Shown here: piece by piece, positions 22,494 to 33,588 of the stretch
How positions within the stretch are numbered: the stretch's first letter is position 1
Layout of the letters: each line of letters begins with the position of its first letter
Assembly: GCA_009767595.1 (NCBI GenBank)
Contig: VSDK01009435.1
Coordinates: 26,866-90,865, forward strand
Origin: Symbiodinium kawagutii
Lineage: Eukaryota; Sar; Dinophyceae; Suessiales; Symbiodiniaceae
DNA: 64,000 bases
Direction: 5' to 3'
Notes under the pieces: model-generated
Told to the model about the DNA's origin: nothing
Seen by the model: the letters and a program-made list of their open reading frames with translations, nothing else
Databases searched by the model: none
Made by a program: the position numbers and the translations under genes

Positions 22494-22745
22494 GTAGGTT
22501 TCTCAAGCCATGGGGACCCCCCAAGCAAAAGTTGGGATGTTTTTTTTTTTTTTTTAATGGCCTATTAATGGCCTATTAATTCTGAACCATGTTTATCAAC
22601 AACTAGAATGGCTGGTGAAATACCAACTCGGGATTACAATCAACATGGGATTATAAGCAATAGTAGGTGATATACCGACTAGAATGGCTGGTTTATTGAT
22701 TGTTACTACTCTACTCGATGATTTGGGGTTGCACGGGATACCCCT
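22494..22745 (+). mobile_element. Interrupted family E element
   Basis: Left end TTTCTCAAGCC..GGGACCCCCCAA and right half GATGATTTGGGGTTGCAC separated by extra DNA including an 18-nt poly-T. Confidence 0.4.
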
Positions 22746-22795
22746 GGGTGCGAAATATCATGCCTTCACTCTGAATATGTAGAAAACATGGAGAG

Positions 22796-22814
22796 ATAGA
22801 GAGAGAGAGAGAAG
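22796..22814. repeat. (GA)n microsatellite
   Basis: Visible GAGAGAGAGAGA run. Confidence 0.9.
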
Positions 22815-22885
22815 AGACGAGAGTGTATGGGCACATTGGTTGCCATAGACATGTTCTACAATTGAATATTTCACTTGATGTCACT

Positions 22886-23016
22886 CATGTGGCTTTGGGT
22901 CAAAACCCTTAGTCCCCCTGGTTCCCCTATCATTAACCATTAGTTTCCCTTTCTAGTTTGTTGGTTATTAACCACCATGAAATTGGTTGGTTAACTGCTT
23001 GACCCAGCTCGCCATG
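22886..23016 (-). mobile_element. MITE family B copy with C-type end
   Basis: ATGTGGCTTTGGGTCAAAAC ... CTTGACCCAGCTCGCCATGT. Ends 10 bp before the next exon. Confidence 0.8.
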
Positions 23017-23026
23017 TCAAGTTGAG

Positions 23027-23122
23027 ATCAGTTATAGCTCCTATGCAGTGCTGATGCGCCCAGGAGAAGCTGATCAACCTGGAAAGGCGACTGTTTGTCG
23101 TTGGGAGCCATTCAGCGCTATG
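23027..23122 (+). CDS. Candidate exon, unknown protein
   Basis: Exactly 32 codons from acceptor GTTGAG to donor ATG|GTGGAC; reads YAVLMRPGEADQPGKATVC and RWEPFSAM. Sandwiched between two B elements, only 10 and 22 bp away. Confidence 0.5.
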
Positions 23123-23144
23123 GTGGACCACCAGTTTCTCACAG

Positions 23145-23265
23145 TTGGCTATGGGTCAATATTAACCAACCAACTGATGGGGGAATTTCCACCAACAATA
23201 CAAGGGAAAGCAATGGTTAAAGGTGGGGAACCAGGGGTACGGGGTTTTGACCCACTGCCTATAGT
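23145..23265 (+). mobile_element. MITE family B copy
   Basis: TTGGCTATGGGTCAATATTA ... GGTTTTGACCCACTGCCTAT. Confidence 0.85.
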
Positions 23266-23383
23266 TAAACTGGGCCTGGTTTATTGAGACCTGGATCTTT
23301 TATCAGAATTGTAAGCTTGTGTTTTTGCAGTGCCAGGTTCTACAAGCACCCTAGTGGATTGTTGGCCTCGCAAGATACTGTAG

Positions 23384-23432
23384 AGGGTGGTAACTTCGCA
23401 GCCGCTGAGCATTAGCGACGGCTTGGCTGGAG
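23384..23432 (+). CDS. Candidate exon, unknown protein
   Basis: Acceptor CTGTAG, donor GGAG|GTTTTC; 16 codons (VVTSQPLSISDGLAG), phase 0 in, 1 out. Confidence 0.4.
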
Positions 23433-23739
23433 GTTTTCTGGGAAGAAAAACCTAGTAATTGGCCTGGTAGATGCATTTTCAAAAAGAAGATTCACCAGCG
23501 ATGCGCATTTTTGTTGGGCGGTGGATTCTCAAACATCTTGGCATTACTTGTTGGTTTCTGATCTAACCCCAAATATATAAATAAGTATTTTTGTCAAGCA
23601 AAACATATCATGACCAACTATAAAGACCTATTTACGGTCAAAAACACACCGTGGCACTTGAACCCATTTCTGGTAGTTCAGTTCCGCAAAAGTTATGGCA
23701 CTTTGAGTTCCATGGCTTGAATCGTCCATCATTCCCAGC

Positions 23740-23815
23740 TGCAGCATGGGGACCACCGAAGCCCATATGGAGCCAGCTGCGATGATTTGTTATGCGCAGA
23801 ACATGTCATTTGCCT
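23740..23815 (+). CDS. Exon-like island
   Basis: CpG-bearing stretch after CCCAGCTGCAG; competing frames (MGTTEAHMEPAAMICYAQ or AWGPPKPIWSQL). An E-element left half follows at 23817. Confidence 0.3.
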
Positions 23816-23816
23816 G

Positions 23817-23865
23817 TCATTTGGTGGTTTCTCAATTCATAGGGGACCCCCAAACTATCCAAGTC
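23817..23865 (+). mobile_element. Family E, left-half fragment
   Basis: TTTGGTGGTTTCTCAATTCA then GGGGACCCCCAAA. Confidence 0.6.
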
Positions 23866-24292
23866 ATTAGTCATTGTTAGTAATAAGCTACCATTTGCAC
23901 ACTTGTTTTGTTAAATGTGGTTTTATTGTTTTCAAATCCTGTGAAACAACACCATGTGGGTCGTTTAGTCCAAGAACCAAGCAAATCTTGTCAGTGGTTG
24001 ATGGTTTTTTTCCCACTGCTCAAGTTGTTGATATGGTTGCTGTTGGCGTATTTGGTTGTATCATTTGTATCATTGAATAGTTTGGACATAGGCTTAAATT
24101 GTCGGAGCCCCATTCAAAATGATTGAACACAGTGTTTTTTTAATAACGTTCATACCTCTTGAACTCTTCTTTTGACCCTATTTATTGAGATTCATATATC
24201 ATATATATGATTAGTTCATATGTCTTGACATTCATATATCCTATTCATATCTCCTTTATCATATCTCCTTGGGATGTGTGTCTTCCCTCCAG

Positions 24293-24437
24293 CACGACCC
24301 AACTTTTGAAGCTAGCTTCGGCGTGTACTCAACCAGCCCTTCAGCCAGGCTGTTCTGGAGGGATGTGATCAGGTGCGGCGGTTCACCAGTGCGGCATGGT
24401 TCGTTGCGGATGCGCGTGCCGTGCCAGACCTCAACTG
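24293..24437 (+). CDS. Candidate exon, unknown protein
   Basis: Acceptor TCTTCCCTCCAG and donor CTG|GTATGG; 48 codons plus 1 nt (DPTFEASFGVYSTSPSARLF, RDVIRCGGSPVRHGSLRM). Only this frame is open throughout. Confidence 0.6.
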
Positions 24438-24679
24438 GTATGGGACCAAATGATAGGGGTTCATTTGGTTCATGATGTGAGAAACCACCAAGTGAACCCT
24501 GATGGCTAGGTGAGGTCTGTTTCTCGAGTCATACGGGACTCTCATATCATGAACCATCATGTAGTCATTAGAACGCGACCGAGGGGTAATTCGACATGTG
24601 ATGGGTTAATAACAAGTCTGTGCTCGGGACGAAATGCTTGATTCAGGTTTCGTCTTCAGCTCATGGAGGAGCGGCCGAC

Positions 24680-25158
24680 ATTACCAGGAAAGTACCTTTT
24701 ACACAACACTGCGCACTTTCAAGGTTTCCGAATTTTTGAAGATGGGTGTGCCAGACTGCAAATGTCGCGCGCATGAGTGCCGTGATGTCGACCTCGAGGT
24801 CTTGATGATTTTGGGCGCTACAAAATTTGGAAGATCCTGCAAACAGATTTGGGCGAACGCTGGCCTGGTTTGGTTTCCGTGAGGTGCGCGGATGATGAAT
24901 GTGGAGGGGCAGATGGTGGTGGGCAGCGATGACCTTGCTGACACCTTGGAATCTTGTGTGGACAGAATGCATGTGGGAAATTTGTTGCATCTAGAAACCT
25001 TGGCTAAAGTTAGCGCAGTCAGCGCAGACTTTCGCAACAGCATGTTGCAAATGCGAGAAGCCGTGGCTCCGACTGCAGGGGGAGCGCCCGTTGGTGCACA
25101 TGCTCCGTCACGGGTTGCAGCTTCCTGGTTTTTAACGTCGAGTCATTCCAAGGCATAA
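24680..25158 (+). CDS. Coding-like cluster with an in-frame TGA
   Basis: Two long same-frame segments (24634-24882 and 24892-25158) are separated by TGA at 24880-24882. The second reads DDLADTLESCVDRMHVGN, LETLAKVSAVSADFRNSM and is mildly F-box-like. Within the first, a better third-position bias appears in another frame (ANVARMSAVMSTS at about 24755-24797, donor GTCTTG), so this is probably several short exons rather than one read-through ORF. Product unknown. Confidence 0.45.
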
Positions 25159-25205
25159 ACCATCCGTCATCATAAACCTTTCGGATCTATAAATGAACCT
25201 TCAGG

Positions 25206-25385
25206 AGTAGGCGTTTCTCGGAATAAGGGTACCCCCAAATCACCCACTATCAATCAACTACAATAAGTACCCAACCATTTTGGGCCCCCATTTCAATAAA
25301 CCACCCTCACCATGCTATCATCCGGTTTATTGATATTTATTAACCATCTACAGTAGCAAACCATCCATTCTTGGGGGTTGCCTAT
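25206..25385 (+). mobile_element. Diverged family E element
   Basis: GCGTTTCTCGGAATAAGGGT and a distant right half CCATTCTTGGGGGTTGCC. Confidence 0.4.
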
Positions 25386-25524
25386 TGTCAGTTCACCCTG
25401 TTCCCCTGATGTACCATCATCAACCATTCTACCCCGCAATAGTGTTGTGTATTTAATTATCTAAAAATCGATGGTTAATGTTGACTCATAGCCATATCCC
25501 TCCCACAAATCCTAAGCGCCTCAG

Positions 25525-25663
25525 CATATCTCTCCACTGGTTGCTGGTGCAAGGGCGCTCCATCGAGTCGCAATCAAGGCCAAGATGGGCCTTGCCGCGC
25601 CGGCCATGGAAGTGGGACGTGGCCCGCCACCACCGTTGGGAGATCAGACGAGAGAACCAGTTG
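25525..25663 (+). CDS. Candidate exon, unknown protein
   Basis: Acceptor GCGCCTCAG; reads ISPLVAGARALHRVAIKAKM then GLAAPAMEVGRGPPPP, CpG-rich; a donor could be GA or GT near 25660. Confidence 0.5.
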
Positions 25664-25715
25664 GTCAATGTTGATTCATAGTGGTGGTTAAGAATGGGTG
25701 AATGATGGTGAAGAA

Positions 25716-25844
25716 TATGACTATGGGTCAATATTGACTAACCAATTTCATGGAGATGATAGCCAACCATGGTAATAGGGAAAAAAACAATGGTTCATGA
25801 TAGGGTAACCAGGGGGACTAAGGGTTTTGAACCACGGCCATATG
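25716..25844 (+). mobile_element. MITE family B copy
   Basis: ATATGACTATGGGTCAATAT ... GGTTTTGAACCACGGCCATAT. A detached B end also lies at 25470-25499. Confidence 0.8.
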
Positions 25845-25968
25845 TGAGAGTGGTTCATGATGGTTGATGGTGGATAGAACCATGATGATCCACGGCGCTG
25901 GGGCTACTCTAAGACTTTCCCAGTGATAACCATTGAAAGACACAACTGGGAGTGATGATAGAGCCATG

Positions 25969-25970
25969 CA

Positions 25971-26023
<53 letters not shown>

Positions 26024-26190
26024 GATGAGGAGGAGGAGGAGGATGATGAGGAGGATGATGAGGATGAGGACGATGATGAGGATGATGATGATGATGATGA
26101 TGAGGAGGAGGAGGATGAGGAGGAGGAGGATGGTGGTGATGATGATGAGGAGGAGGATGATCATGATGATGATGATGACGATGGTGGTAG
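25969..26190. repeat. GAT/GAG trinucleotide microsatellite
   Basis: About 220 bp of GAT with GAG and GAC interruptions. It creates artefactual poly-Asp/Glu (plus) and poly-His (minus) ORFs. Confidence 0.95.
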
Positions 26191-26920
26191 TTGTGGCAAT
26201 TGTCAGTACTTGGCGATACCCCACCCATGCAGTTCAGGGGACAAGCTAGGGTGTGGTCGGTGGCACCTTCACTTATGATGGTGACCCGGATGTAGATGTT
26301 TGGATTGCCGTGTTTGATACAAGGGATCGATTGCTATTGATTTTGCTATACCTAGCTCACTAGTTGGCGATGTACCACAAAGCGATACAGTACTGTTTAC
26401 ATACACACCTATGGTACAGGGTATCATGTTTGCTCCTTTGTCCTATGTAAGCCGATTCGTTGGCCAATGGGTAAATATGAGCACCTTTTTTCAGAGATAT
26501 TAGATGAGCTGCTGGACCTAAATTGTCTATCTTGTTAAGTTATGTCTATATAGTAATGTGTATATCGGCAGTATACCCTACCAGCCTATAGCTTCCGATC
26601 ACTGTTCCCTACTCGAACCACTAAGTATGTAGCTATGAATAAAGTGCAATCACCAGTGCCAGCCCATACTTAATAGCCCAATAGCCTCCAATTTTATCCC
26701 TTACTAGCCATTACGAATCCAGAAGCAATATCAAGTATATCTATACTACGTAAAATCAGTAGCCATGGTTGTCTGACAAAATGATACAAGTAAATCCAAG
26801 GATTTCTAAGTAATAATCGTGTCTTGGTGTCACCCGGGTTTCTGTCACACGATTTTGGTGGCTCCAGGAATGGTCATCATCCGTCACAAAAAAAAAACAC
26901 TCTGCCGCTCACCTTCACAG
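26191..26920. other. Nothing recognised
   Basis: AT-rich intronic sequence. Confidence 0.5.
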
Positions 26921-27000
26921 CCGCGCGCAGATGCTGCACAGTGTGCGCCTGAAAAGGCGCTGATCGAAATGGGGGAGAAAGGGGGGGACGCTGTGAATTG
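26921..27000 (+). CDS. Candidate exon, unknown protein
   Basis: Acceptor CTCACCTTCACAG; 26 codons (ADAAQCAPEKALIEMGEKGG) to donor TG|GTTGGC. Exit phase 2 matches the next exon. Confidence 0.55.
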
Positions 27001-27292
27001 GTTGGCACTGCTGAATATATGGTCGATAATGTGGCTGATTGTGGGTCAACATGAAGTCAACATGGCCGGGTGGGTTGATACTGGTTGAGAATGCTTGATG
27101 TGTGTTGATACTGGTTGATAATTTTGATGGTTGATACCGGCTGATGATTGTTGATGTTCATTGCTTAGAACACGCAGTTTTGGCACGGTCCACATGGCAA
27201 CAAGTCCCCAAGGGTTAGCAGTGAAACCAAACCATTTGGCGTAAGCATTGCTGCATCATAGACATGGGTCTTCGCATGACATCAGGTTGAGT

Positions 27293-27380
27293 TGGCTATA
27301 GGTCAATATGCCAGTAAATGGGTATGTATGTGAACACCCTAACAAAGACTTGTTTGGTTATTTATTTGACCCACAGCTAG
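27293..27380 (+). mobile_element. Short family B element
   Basis: TTGGCTATAGGTCAATATG ... TTTGACCCACAGCTAG; 88 bp. Its last bases CAGCTAG serve as the acceptor of the following exon. Confidence 0.7.
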
Positions 27381-27499
27381 TTATCCGCCATTCACTCAAG
27401 AGTCCAAGGGAGGACTAATGGAGGATTCTTCACTGGGTAAGGTGGAACCCAACGGTGATGGAGCGACCAGCGGGCACCCCAAACCTACGGTTCAATATG
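27381..27499 (+). CDS. Candidate exon starting at a B element edge
   Basis: Reads YPPFTQESKGGLMEDSSLG and KVEPNGDGATSGHPKP; donor could be ATG|GTATAA or, earlier, GG|GTAAGG. Confidence 0.5.
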
Positions 27500-27607
27500 G
27501 TATAAAGCAGAATTTGATGTCAGTCATTTGATGGTTTGACACCCATTTCAAGTCATTATTTGTCGCTGACCATTCTGGGCCATTAAGCATCACCTAATGG
27601 CATAACA

Positions 27608-27715
27608 GTTGCCTACCCTTCCAGCTACCTTTTATACTAGGTAGCCAACTGGTTTTTACCATTGTTGTTTGGGTTTAGTTATCTATTATAAATAAAGGCA
27701 ACTGGAAGGGTAAGG
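27608..27715 (+). mobile_element. MITE family M
   Basis: Inverted ends GTTGCCTACCCTTCCAGCTA / GGCAACTGGAAGGGTAAGGA; about 108 bp. Confidence 0.75.
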
Positions 27716-27781
27716 ATTGCTAGTATTTGGGATGGGCATCAACTGCCGGTAGTAGTTTTGAAATGGCAGACATTACCACAG

Positions 27782-27905
27782 CCAACTCTGCATCCCTGAA
27801 TTGCACGATGAATTGACCGACATGTTCCCATGGCATTCCCATGCCATTCTCATGAAACGAGCAACATCAACCCCCATGGGCACTGAAAGGGCGAAGGTCT
27901 TGAAG
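27782..27905 (+). CDS. Candidate exon, unknown protein
   Basis: Acceptor ATTACCACAG, donor AAG|GTACCA; 41 codons (CIPELHDELTDMFPWHSHA, MGTERAKVLK). Confidence 0.6.
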
Positions 27906-28167
27906 GTACCACGCCCCCCCAAAATCACATGTGTGCCATGACACGCCATAGAACAATGCGGCCATTTTGCCGTTGGTAGTGAAACCAGTTGTTGACAGTT
28001 TCTATTAAACTCAATACCAAAATTTCATCGTTGCTAATGGTTAGTTGATATACTTGATAAGTTATTATCCCAGTGGTTTACATCAATGATGACCTATCGC
28101 TTTTTGATTATTAATTTTTCGCCGGGTCAATTGGGAGCGGCTCTTCGCATCCCGAAGCCATGACCCA

Positions 28168-28292
28168 ATTGGCCATGGGTCAATATTAACCCACCACCAA
28201 TGAGGGATAACCACCAATAATAATAGGGAATAATAGGGAAAACAATGGTCAATGATGGGGGAACCACGGGTACAGGGTTTTGATTCGTAGCC
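28168..28292 (+). mobile_element. MITE family B copy
   Basis: TTGGCCATGGGTCAATATTA ... GGTTTTGATTCGTAGCC. A CpG-rich stretch just upstream (28130-28165) may be a small exon. Confidence 0.75.
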
Positions 28293-28607
28293 GTTAGTCA
28301 AACGGATGGGAAGTTCATCTACCCTTTCTTGGTTCATATGGACAGTAGCCATTGTGGCCACCCCCAACCATCCAAGTTGGCCAGGTTCTGTCCAACCATT
28401 CCAAAGGCACAAAGGTATCTAGGGCCTTGGTCAGGTTCACGGCCCGTTGACCTTTGGTAACGGGCAATCATCACCCAAGTTTTCGACTGCAGAAAAATCA
28501 GTCCCGAAACTGTTGATTACCTCACAATTGAAACAAATCGTTTCTGAGAAAATCAACAAAGCATCTACTATAGGCAGGTAATCAATTACATCCTTGGTTG
28601 GTTCTTT

Positions 28608-28761
28608 CACTCAAGCCAACCTACAAGTGGGACTTCATCCCTCCACTGCTTCAACAATGGTTGTTGCCACGACTTGCTGCTCCCCAACGGGCGGGCTGGC
28701 TGCACTTGAAGGGCCTCCTCGTAAACCACGCCACACCGAGCTGGGCGGCGGCGATTTGTAG
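28608..28761 (+). CDS. Candidate exon, unknown protein
   Basis: Frame with best third-position bias reads KWDFIPPLLQQWLLPRLAA and LHLKGLLVNHATPSWAAA, ending at donor TAG|GTGGGG; another frame is also open. Confidence 0.4.
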
Positions 28762-29217
28762 GTGGGGATGGAGTGGTACAGCGTTGCAGGTTTCTGGGGA
28801 GCATGGTAATGGTGAAATGATGGGTGAATGGCTGGTTTTAGAGGGAATTCTAGTGGTGAATGATAGGAATGTTGCCATCAATGATGGTCAACTACTTGTT
28901 GGTGGTTTGATTGACATGTTTCGAATCTTCCCCTTTGGGAGGTTGGTTGATTGACGGACATGTTTTGGATGGCGCAACCAAGCATCAACCAGTTTTGGCA
29001 TGAGCAAGTAACAAGTTCTTGCTTGATTGGTAATCACCTATATGATTGGTGTAACCTCAGGAAGATAAGCGAACATGTACACAACTATGATATGTGTGCA
29101 ATATTGTCGTTTCATGATAAATTACTTCAGTATTCCTGGAAATCCCTCCGACCGACAAAACAACCAAAAACAACAACAATATGTGCCATGTGTTTTTTTC
29201 ATCTATATCTATACTTA

Positions 29218-29280
29218 TATATATATAGATAGATAGATAGATAGATAGAAAGATAGATCGATAGATAGATAGATATATCA
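29218..29280. repeat. (GATA)n microsatellite
   Basis: TAGATAGATAGATAGATAG with minor interruptions. Confidence 0.95.
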
Positions 29281-29331
29281 ATATTCATCAATAGCCACTA
29301 ATTGTGTTTGATAATATTGGCCTATTTGCAG

Positions 29332-29451
29332 GGAACCACCACCACCGTGACAAGGTACGTTTCCCCAGCCATGGGGGCAAATGATGCCAGTTCTGTCCCT
29401 ACCTTGGTGGTCTCTGTTGGTCTATTCACTGAGAGCGGCACCTTGTTGCTA
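29332..29451 (+). CDS. Candidate exon, unknown protein
   Basis: Acceptor CCTATTTGCAG; 40 codons (SPAMGANDASSVPTLVVSVG, LFTESGTLLL) to donor CTA|GTGGAA; TAG follows at 29464. Phase 0 exit fits 30822. Confidence 0.6.
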
Positions 29452-29584
29452 GTGGAATACGCTTAGTCAGTAGGTGAATTCGAGGGCTTATAGCCACATG
29501 GTTTGAGAACTGCCACAGGTTTCTTAAGGGATTACACTTGTTAATGAGGATAATAACCAACAATGATGGTTGAACAACTGCTAT

Positions 29585-29677
29585 GCGCTGGTTTCTCAAG
29601 TCACCGGGGTACCCCAAATCATCCATGTAATAAACCATCAATGTTTTTGGGTCCCTATTTCAAGAAACACCTATTTG
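29585..29677 (+). mobile_element. MITE family E copy
   Basis: GCTGGTTTCTCAAGTCACCG ... TTTCAAGAAACACCTATTT. Confidence 0.8.
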
Positions 29678-29951
29678 AAGACTCAACTGTTTGTTTGAAA
29701 TACTGCAATGTTTTCTTAGGAGAATGAACCTCTTTGATCTTTTTTTGGCTATGTGAATGGCGGATAAGTCCATTTCTCCTAAAAATGCTGGAGTTGAAAT
29801 GCTATCTTATGTGAATTAGCTATGTGAATGGCGGATACTGTGTTAGGATTTCATTTCCAAATGCTATTGGCGTCCATTTTGCCACGGTGTACTGGCGCAG
29901 TCCATGCAGACGCCTCCAGGCTTCACATCACGGGATTGACAAGCATTGACT

Positions 29952-30066
29952 TGGCTATGGGTCAATATTAACCAACCAATAATGGGGGATAATAACCAAC
30001 CAATAATAGGGAAAACAATGGTTAATGATAGGGGAACCAGGGGTACAGGGTTTTGACCCACTGCCA
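29952..30066 (+). mobile_element. MITE family B, reference copy
   Basis: TGGCTATGGGTCAATATTAA ... GGTTTTGACCCACTGCCACT, uninterrupted. Confidence 0.9.
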
Positions 30067-30821
30067 CTTAGAAGCACGACTTTAAGAACCGCAGTTTGTT
30101 CAGCTTCTTGCTGTTTTTTTTCCAGCATGTGATTCACTCAACGAGCTTGAAGAATCAAGTTACCACGAACTGGAACACCAAGACTAGCTATGCTAACCGT
30201 TTTTGCTTTTGACCGCGGTTCAGCATTTGCCATTCCACTTGGTATCTGAGAACTTATGACTTGGAACCATCAACTCCCAAACAAGTTGAACTTTTGTGCG
30301 GTCTGACCTTGAATAAATCTACTCTGTGAATCATCAACCAACGCCTTGCTGAGTGATCTTTACAGTAGGCAATTCTCACATGGTCACACTACTCATCATC
30401 AACCATCCACTGTTTCTTCATGGTTTCAGCCGCAACTGGTTTCACCATGTCTCCGTTTGGTAACAACCTACCAGCGGGAAGATCAGAAAGGACTGGGATG
30501 ATCAAGCCATCTTAGTGACTATCAGAGAGTACCAATAAGCTGAGCCGTGCTGAGTGTGTCGCACCGCTTCTTTTTGTCCTGTCAAAACTGGCACGCCCTT
30601 TCTGTCTTTAACTCTTTGATTGAAAAAAGTCACCTGGCCGGCTGGAAAGGTAGCCATAAAAAGCCGTATAAAACGAGCCAAACCGTTACAGTTGGTATAT
30701 GTCCATTATTATTGTTGCTTAATATCCCTGTAGAACCATATAGTCCCCAAATGTGAAACAAAAACTATTACTCTGATGGTGAAACCAAGTGTTTCCCGAC
30801 AAAATCTATGTTTTTTTTCAG
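30067..30821. other. Mostly intronic; one weak island
   Basis: 30525-30610 (AECVAPLLFVLSKLARPF) is exon-like but lacks a convincing donor. Confidence 0.35.
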
Positions 30822-30883
30822 CTATCCAGGCCCCAGGGCGGAATCATCCAGCAGCTTCCGGTTGAGCATGTCACCCGCGACAT
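30822..30883 (+). CDS. Candidate exon, unknown protein
   Basis: Very strong acceptor GTTTTTTTTCAG; LSRPQGGIIQQLPVEHVTRD, donor AT|GTGATG. Phase 0 in, 2 out, both matched. Confidence 0.6.
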
Positions 30884-31125
30884 GTGATGTTCAAGTCTCG
30901 CCAAGGAAGAGGCGAAGGTAGAAACATGTAGAGACATCATGTCCGCACAACGGAGTTCTTCCAAGTTAAGTTGCGTGATCTTATCTTGGATCAGTGGTTT
31001 CTTGTTGTCTTTTTGTCGCATAATATGGGACTGGGCTACAGTTGTTGTTGCGCTCAGCCCCCTTTAACTGGTAGAAATCGCTCACCATCAACGCTAAGTG
31101 AGTCAACCAACAGCTATAGTGCCAG

Positions 31126-31227
31126 TTTGTGTTCCCGCATCGCCGTGTCGTCAGCGCCATGGGTTCGGGTGGATCGGCGGGCCGATCTGAAACCAAAGAG
31201 AGTGCTGGAGGAGAGCGCAGTGCTGTG
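31126..31227 (+). CDS. Candidate exon, unknown protein
   Basis: Acceptor TAGTGCCAG; SSAPWVRVDRRADLKPKRVL then EESAVL, GC-rich third positions, donor near 31228. Entry phase matches 30883. Confidence 0.55.
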
Positions 31228-31235
31228 GTGGTGCT

Positions 31236-31358
31236 GATGATTCTTAAAAGTAGGACCCCCCAAAAAAAAAACATGATGATTGATGTTTTTTGCTAAGAAT
31301 GATCAACCTACATTGGAAGATTTGGGGGTACCCCCAGCTGTCAAGAAACCATCATGTG
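31236..31358 (+). mobile_element. MITE family E copy
   Basis: GATTCTTAAAAGTAGGACCC ... CTGTCAAGAAACCATCATG, with GATTTGGGGGTACCCCC. Confidence 0.7.
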
Positions 31359-31669
31359 AACCAAAAAGTAAACAAACCGCACTGGTTTCAGCGAGATTGG
31401 TTTGCTATTTTGTGGCGAAGGAAAGACAAATCAAAATGGTGGTTGGTAGCAATGAGACTGGCGAGGAGTTTACCAGAGAGTATGCCCGGCCTACACTGTG
31501 CATGTGCTACGAAGCTTTGGCCATGTTTAGATACACCAAACATTATCTGCCTCGAAGAAAGAAGAACACACAGTATTCGTGGGGAAATCTTGCTATCAGA
31601 AAGCAGGACAAATTGAAAATATTGGTTCTTTCCATAGCAATGCTTGGTGGATTTGGTCGATTATCATAG
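31359..31669 (+). other. Open frame of doubtful coding value
   Basis: Two overlapping plus frames remain open (one with KERQIKMVVGSNETGEEFTR). Neither has clear third-position bias or splice sites. Confidence 0.25.
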
Positions 31670-32102
31670 TAACAAGTTACATGTGCCAGGTTTATTCACC
31701 AGTCCGGCTTCATGATCCTTTTTACCTTCCCCAAAACATGCCTTGACAGTTCTAGACTCGCAGAAATCAAACCAATGATCCAGAAATGATGATAGCCCCA
31801 ACTACCACTCATGGTCAGTTGTCATCAATCCACTCATATAAAGGAAAACTATGGACCATGAATGGAAAACATACCAATAGACCACTAGTATCAATCGTCA
31901 CTATCACCCAACCACCAGTTACTTCTGGTGTTTGCTCAAAATAAGGAACCCCGCTTATCATCCTCTATATAAATCATTTATAGTCACAAAGCGGCTCTGG
32001 GCGTCCCCAACCCCCAAATATCAACCAGCCATCGCTTGAAACCATATGGTTGGTACATCCCGCATGATTGTTGTTTTTGCCGCCTTTATATAAAAAGGTT
32101 GC

Positions 32103-32222
32103 TATATGGCTGTGGGTCAAAACCCCGTACCCCTGGTTCCCCCCTGTTAACCATTGTTTCCCTTATTATTGTTGGTGGAAATCATTCATTAGTTGGTTGG
32201 TTAATATTGACCCAAAGCCATA
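32103..32222 (-). mobile_element. MITE family B copy
   Basis: ATATGGCTGTGGGTCAAAAC ... AATATTGACCCAAAGCCATAT. Confidence 0.85.
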
Positions 32223-32270
32223 TCCCTAAATATCAGCCACACATCCTGCAACCTGCTTCACCGCTCCCAG

Positions 32271-32390
32271 CCATCAGTTTCGAACCACCGGGGTCCCCGA
32301 CACATCGGTGCTTCCCTGGGTCAGGCGAAGATGTGGGCATCGCCGGCGTGGCGGGCGCCTTCCGTAACTGGGCGCGGCGGGCATGGCGTG
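32271..32390 (+). CDS. Candidate exon, unknown protein
   Basis: Acceptor CCGCTCCCAG, highly CpG-rich. Phase from 31227 selects FRTTGVPDTSVLPWV (GC donor at 32325); the rival frame (GEDVGIAGVAGAFRNWARR) is open to donor GTGGTC at 32391. Confidence 0.5.
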
Positions 32391-33588
32391 GTGGTCAAGT
32401 GGTGGTGTTAATCCACCAAGAGTGCTTAAATGGCGGTTGATGAAGGGTTGATGAATGGTTGATATATGGTTGATATATGGTTGATGAATGGTTGATGAAT
32501 GGTTGATGAATGATAAATGGATGATGAATGAGCATCATTGGATAATCATTGGTTGGATAGTGACTAACATTGGTGAATCTATGGTGGTTGGGTGGTGAAT
32601 TGATGCTGAGTGAAGTGGTGAAGGTGCGCTTGTGAAGATCAGGGACTGGTTGGTTAGTTGAGAATGATTCATCAGCATAAGTAGTGTCCTCTGATTAGCA
32701 GCTGCCCTGCCCCGCCTTTTGCATCTCAAAAAGGATTCTATCGTGCTTTATCCGCCCTGGCACCTGCTTTATTCTCTATTTTTGTTTCAATGTCTACACT
32801 CGGAAGTGAAACATACTAAGTACTCTATGCACAATCTGCGAAATCCATGTATTCAGCAATGGGTTTTGTATTGATTTGGCGGGTATGATCTGAATTTCCA
32901 GCCAAACAAATGCACCTGTATTTAGCCTATTTGTTTCGTTAAATTTGGGAGTTGGGCTGGCTTTATTCAGGGTATGACGGCTATGAGTATCAATTGAAGA
33001 TCGACAAGTGAATTAATGATGAAGACTACGGTTGATAGTGGTTAATCATTTTTGTGGTGCTGAATGAAGATGTTAATTTGGATCGTTATTGCTCCGAAGG
33101 CAGTCAAATTGATGTTTCCTTGATTGTGAATCATGGGGCAATTGATTGATTCATGGTGGTGACAGTCTCATCCGAGTGCTTAGTATCGGTTTAGATGTGG
33201 TGACGTTGATGACGGTTTCAAACCGACATTTGTGGCTGAATGTAACAAGCAGTGGTGGAGGTATAACCAATATAACCAATAATTGTAGTTGCAAACTAGC
33301 AATTTTGGGCAAAATCCCTTCCCCGAACAGTCCAAGCAATATATATTGTTGTAAACCCAAGAAACCAACAGTTTTCTCTATAGATCATTTTTTCTGTGGG
33401 GAAGGCTTAACATCCTGGCTGGACGAAAGAGATCGAAAGAGACTATCACCTGAGATTTGATATGTTCAATCGTTGTTGGCATTCTGACCATCCTCTATTT
33501 TTGTTTGCATTGAGATGTTAAGTGCACCATGCCGGTTTCCCATGACCAATGGGACAATCCAATGGGTGCGCTGCCACAAGCCCATTAG
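32391..33588. other. Intronic DNA with minisatellite
   Basis: 32445-32530 is a TTGATGAATGG array. 33146-33460 is an open frame without coding character. Confidence 0.5.

Noticed and set aside
25818-26278. Poly-His, poly-Ile and poly-Asp/Glu proteins
   Set aside because: Translations of the GAT/GAG microsatellite.
30981-31274. 97-codon minus-strand ORF
   Set aside because: The plus strand gives an exon in phase with its neighbour and with better third-position bias.
32036-32440. 134-codon ORF as a single gene
   Set aside because: Its first two thirds is a MITE B copy; only 32271-32390 looks coding.
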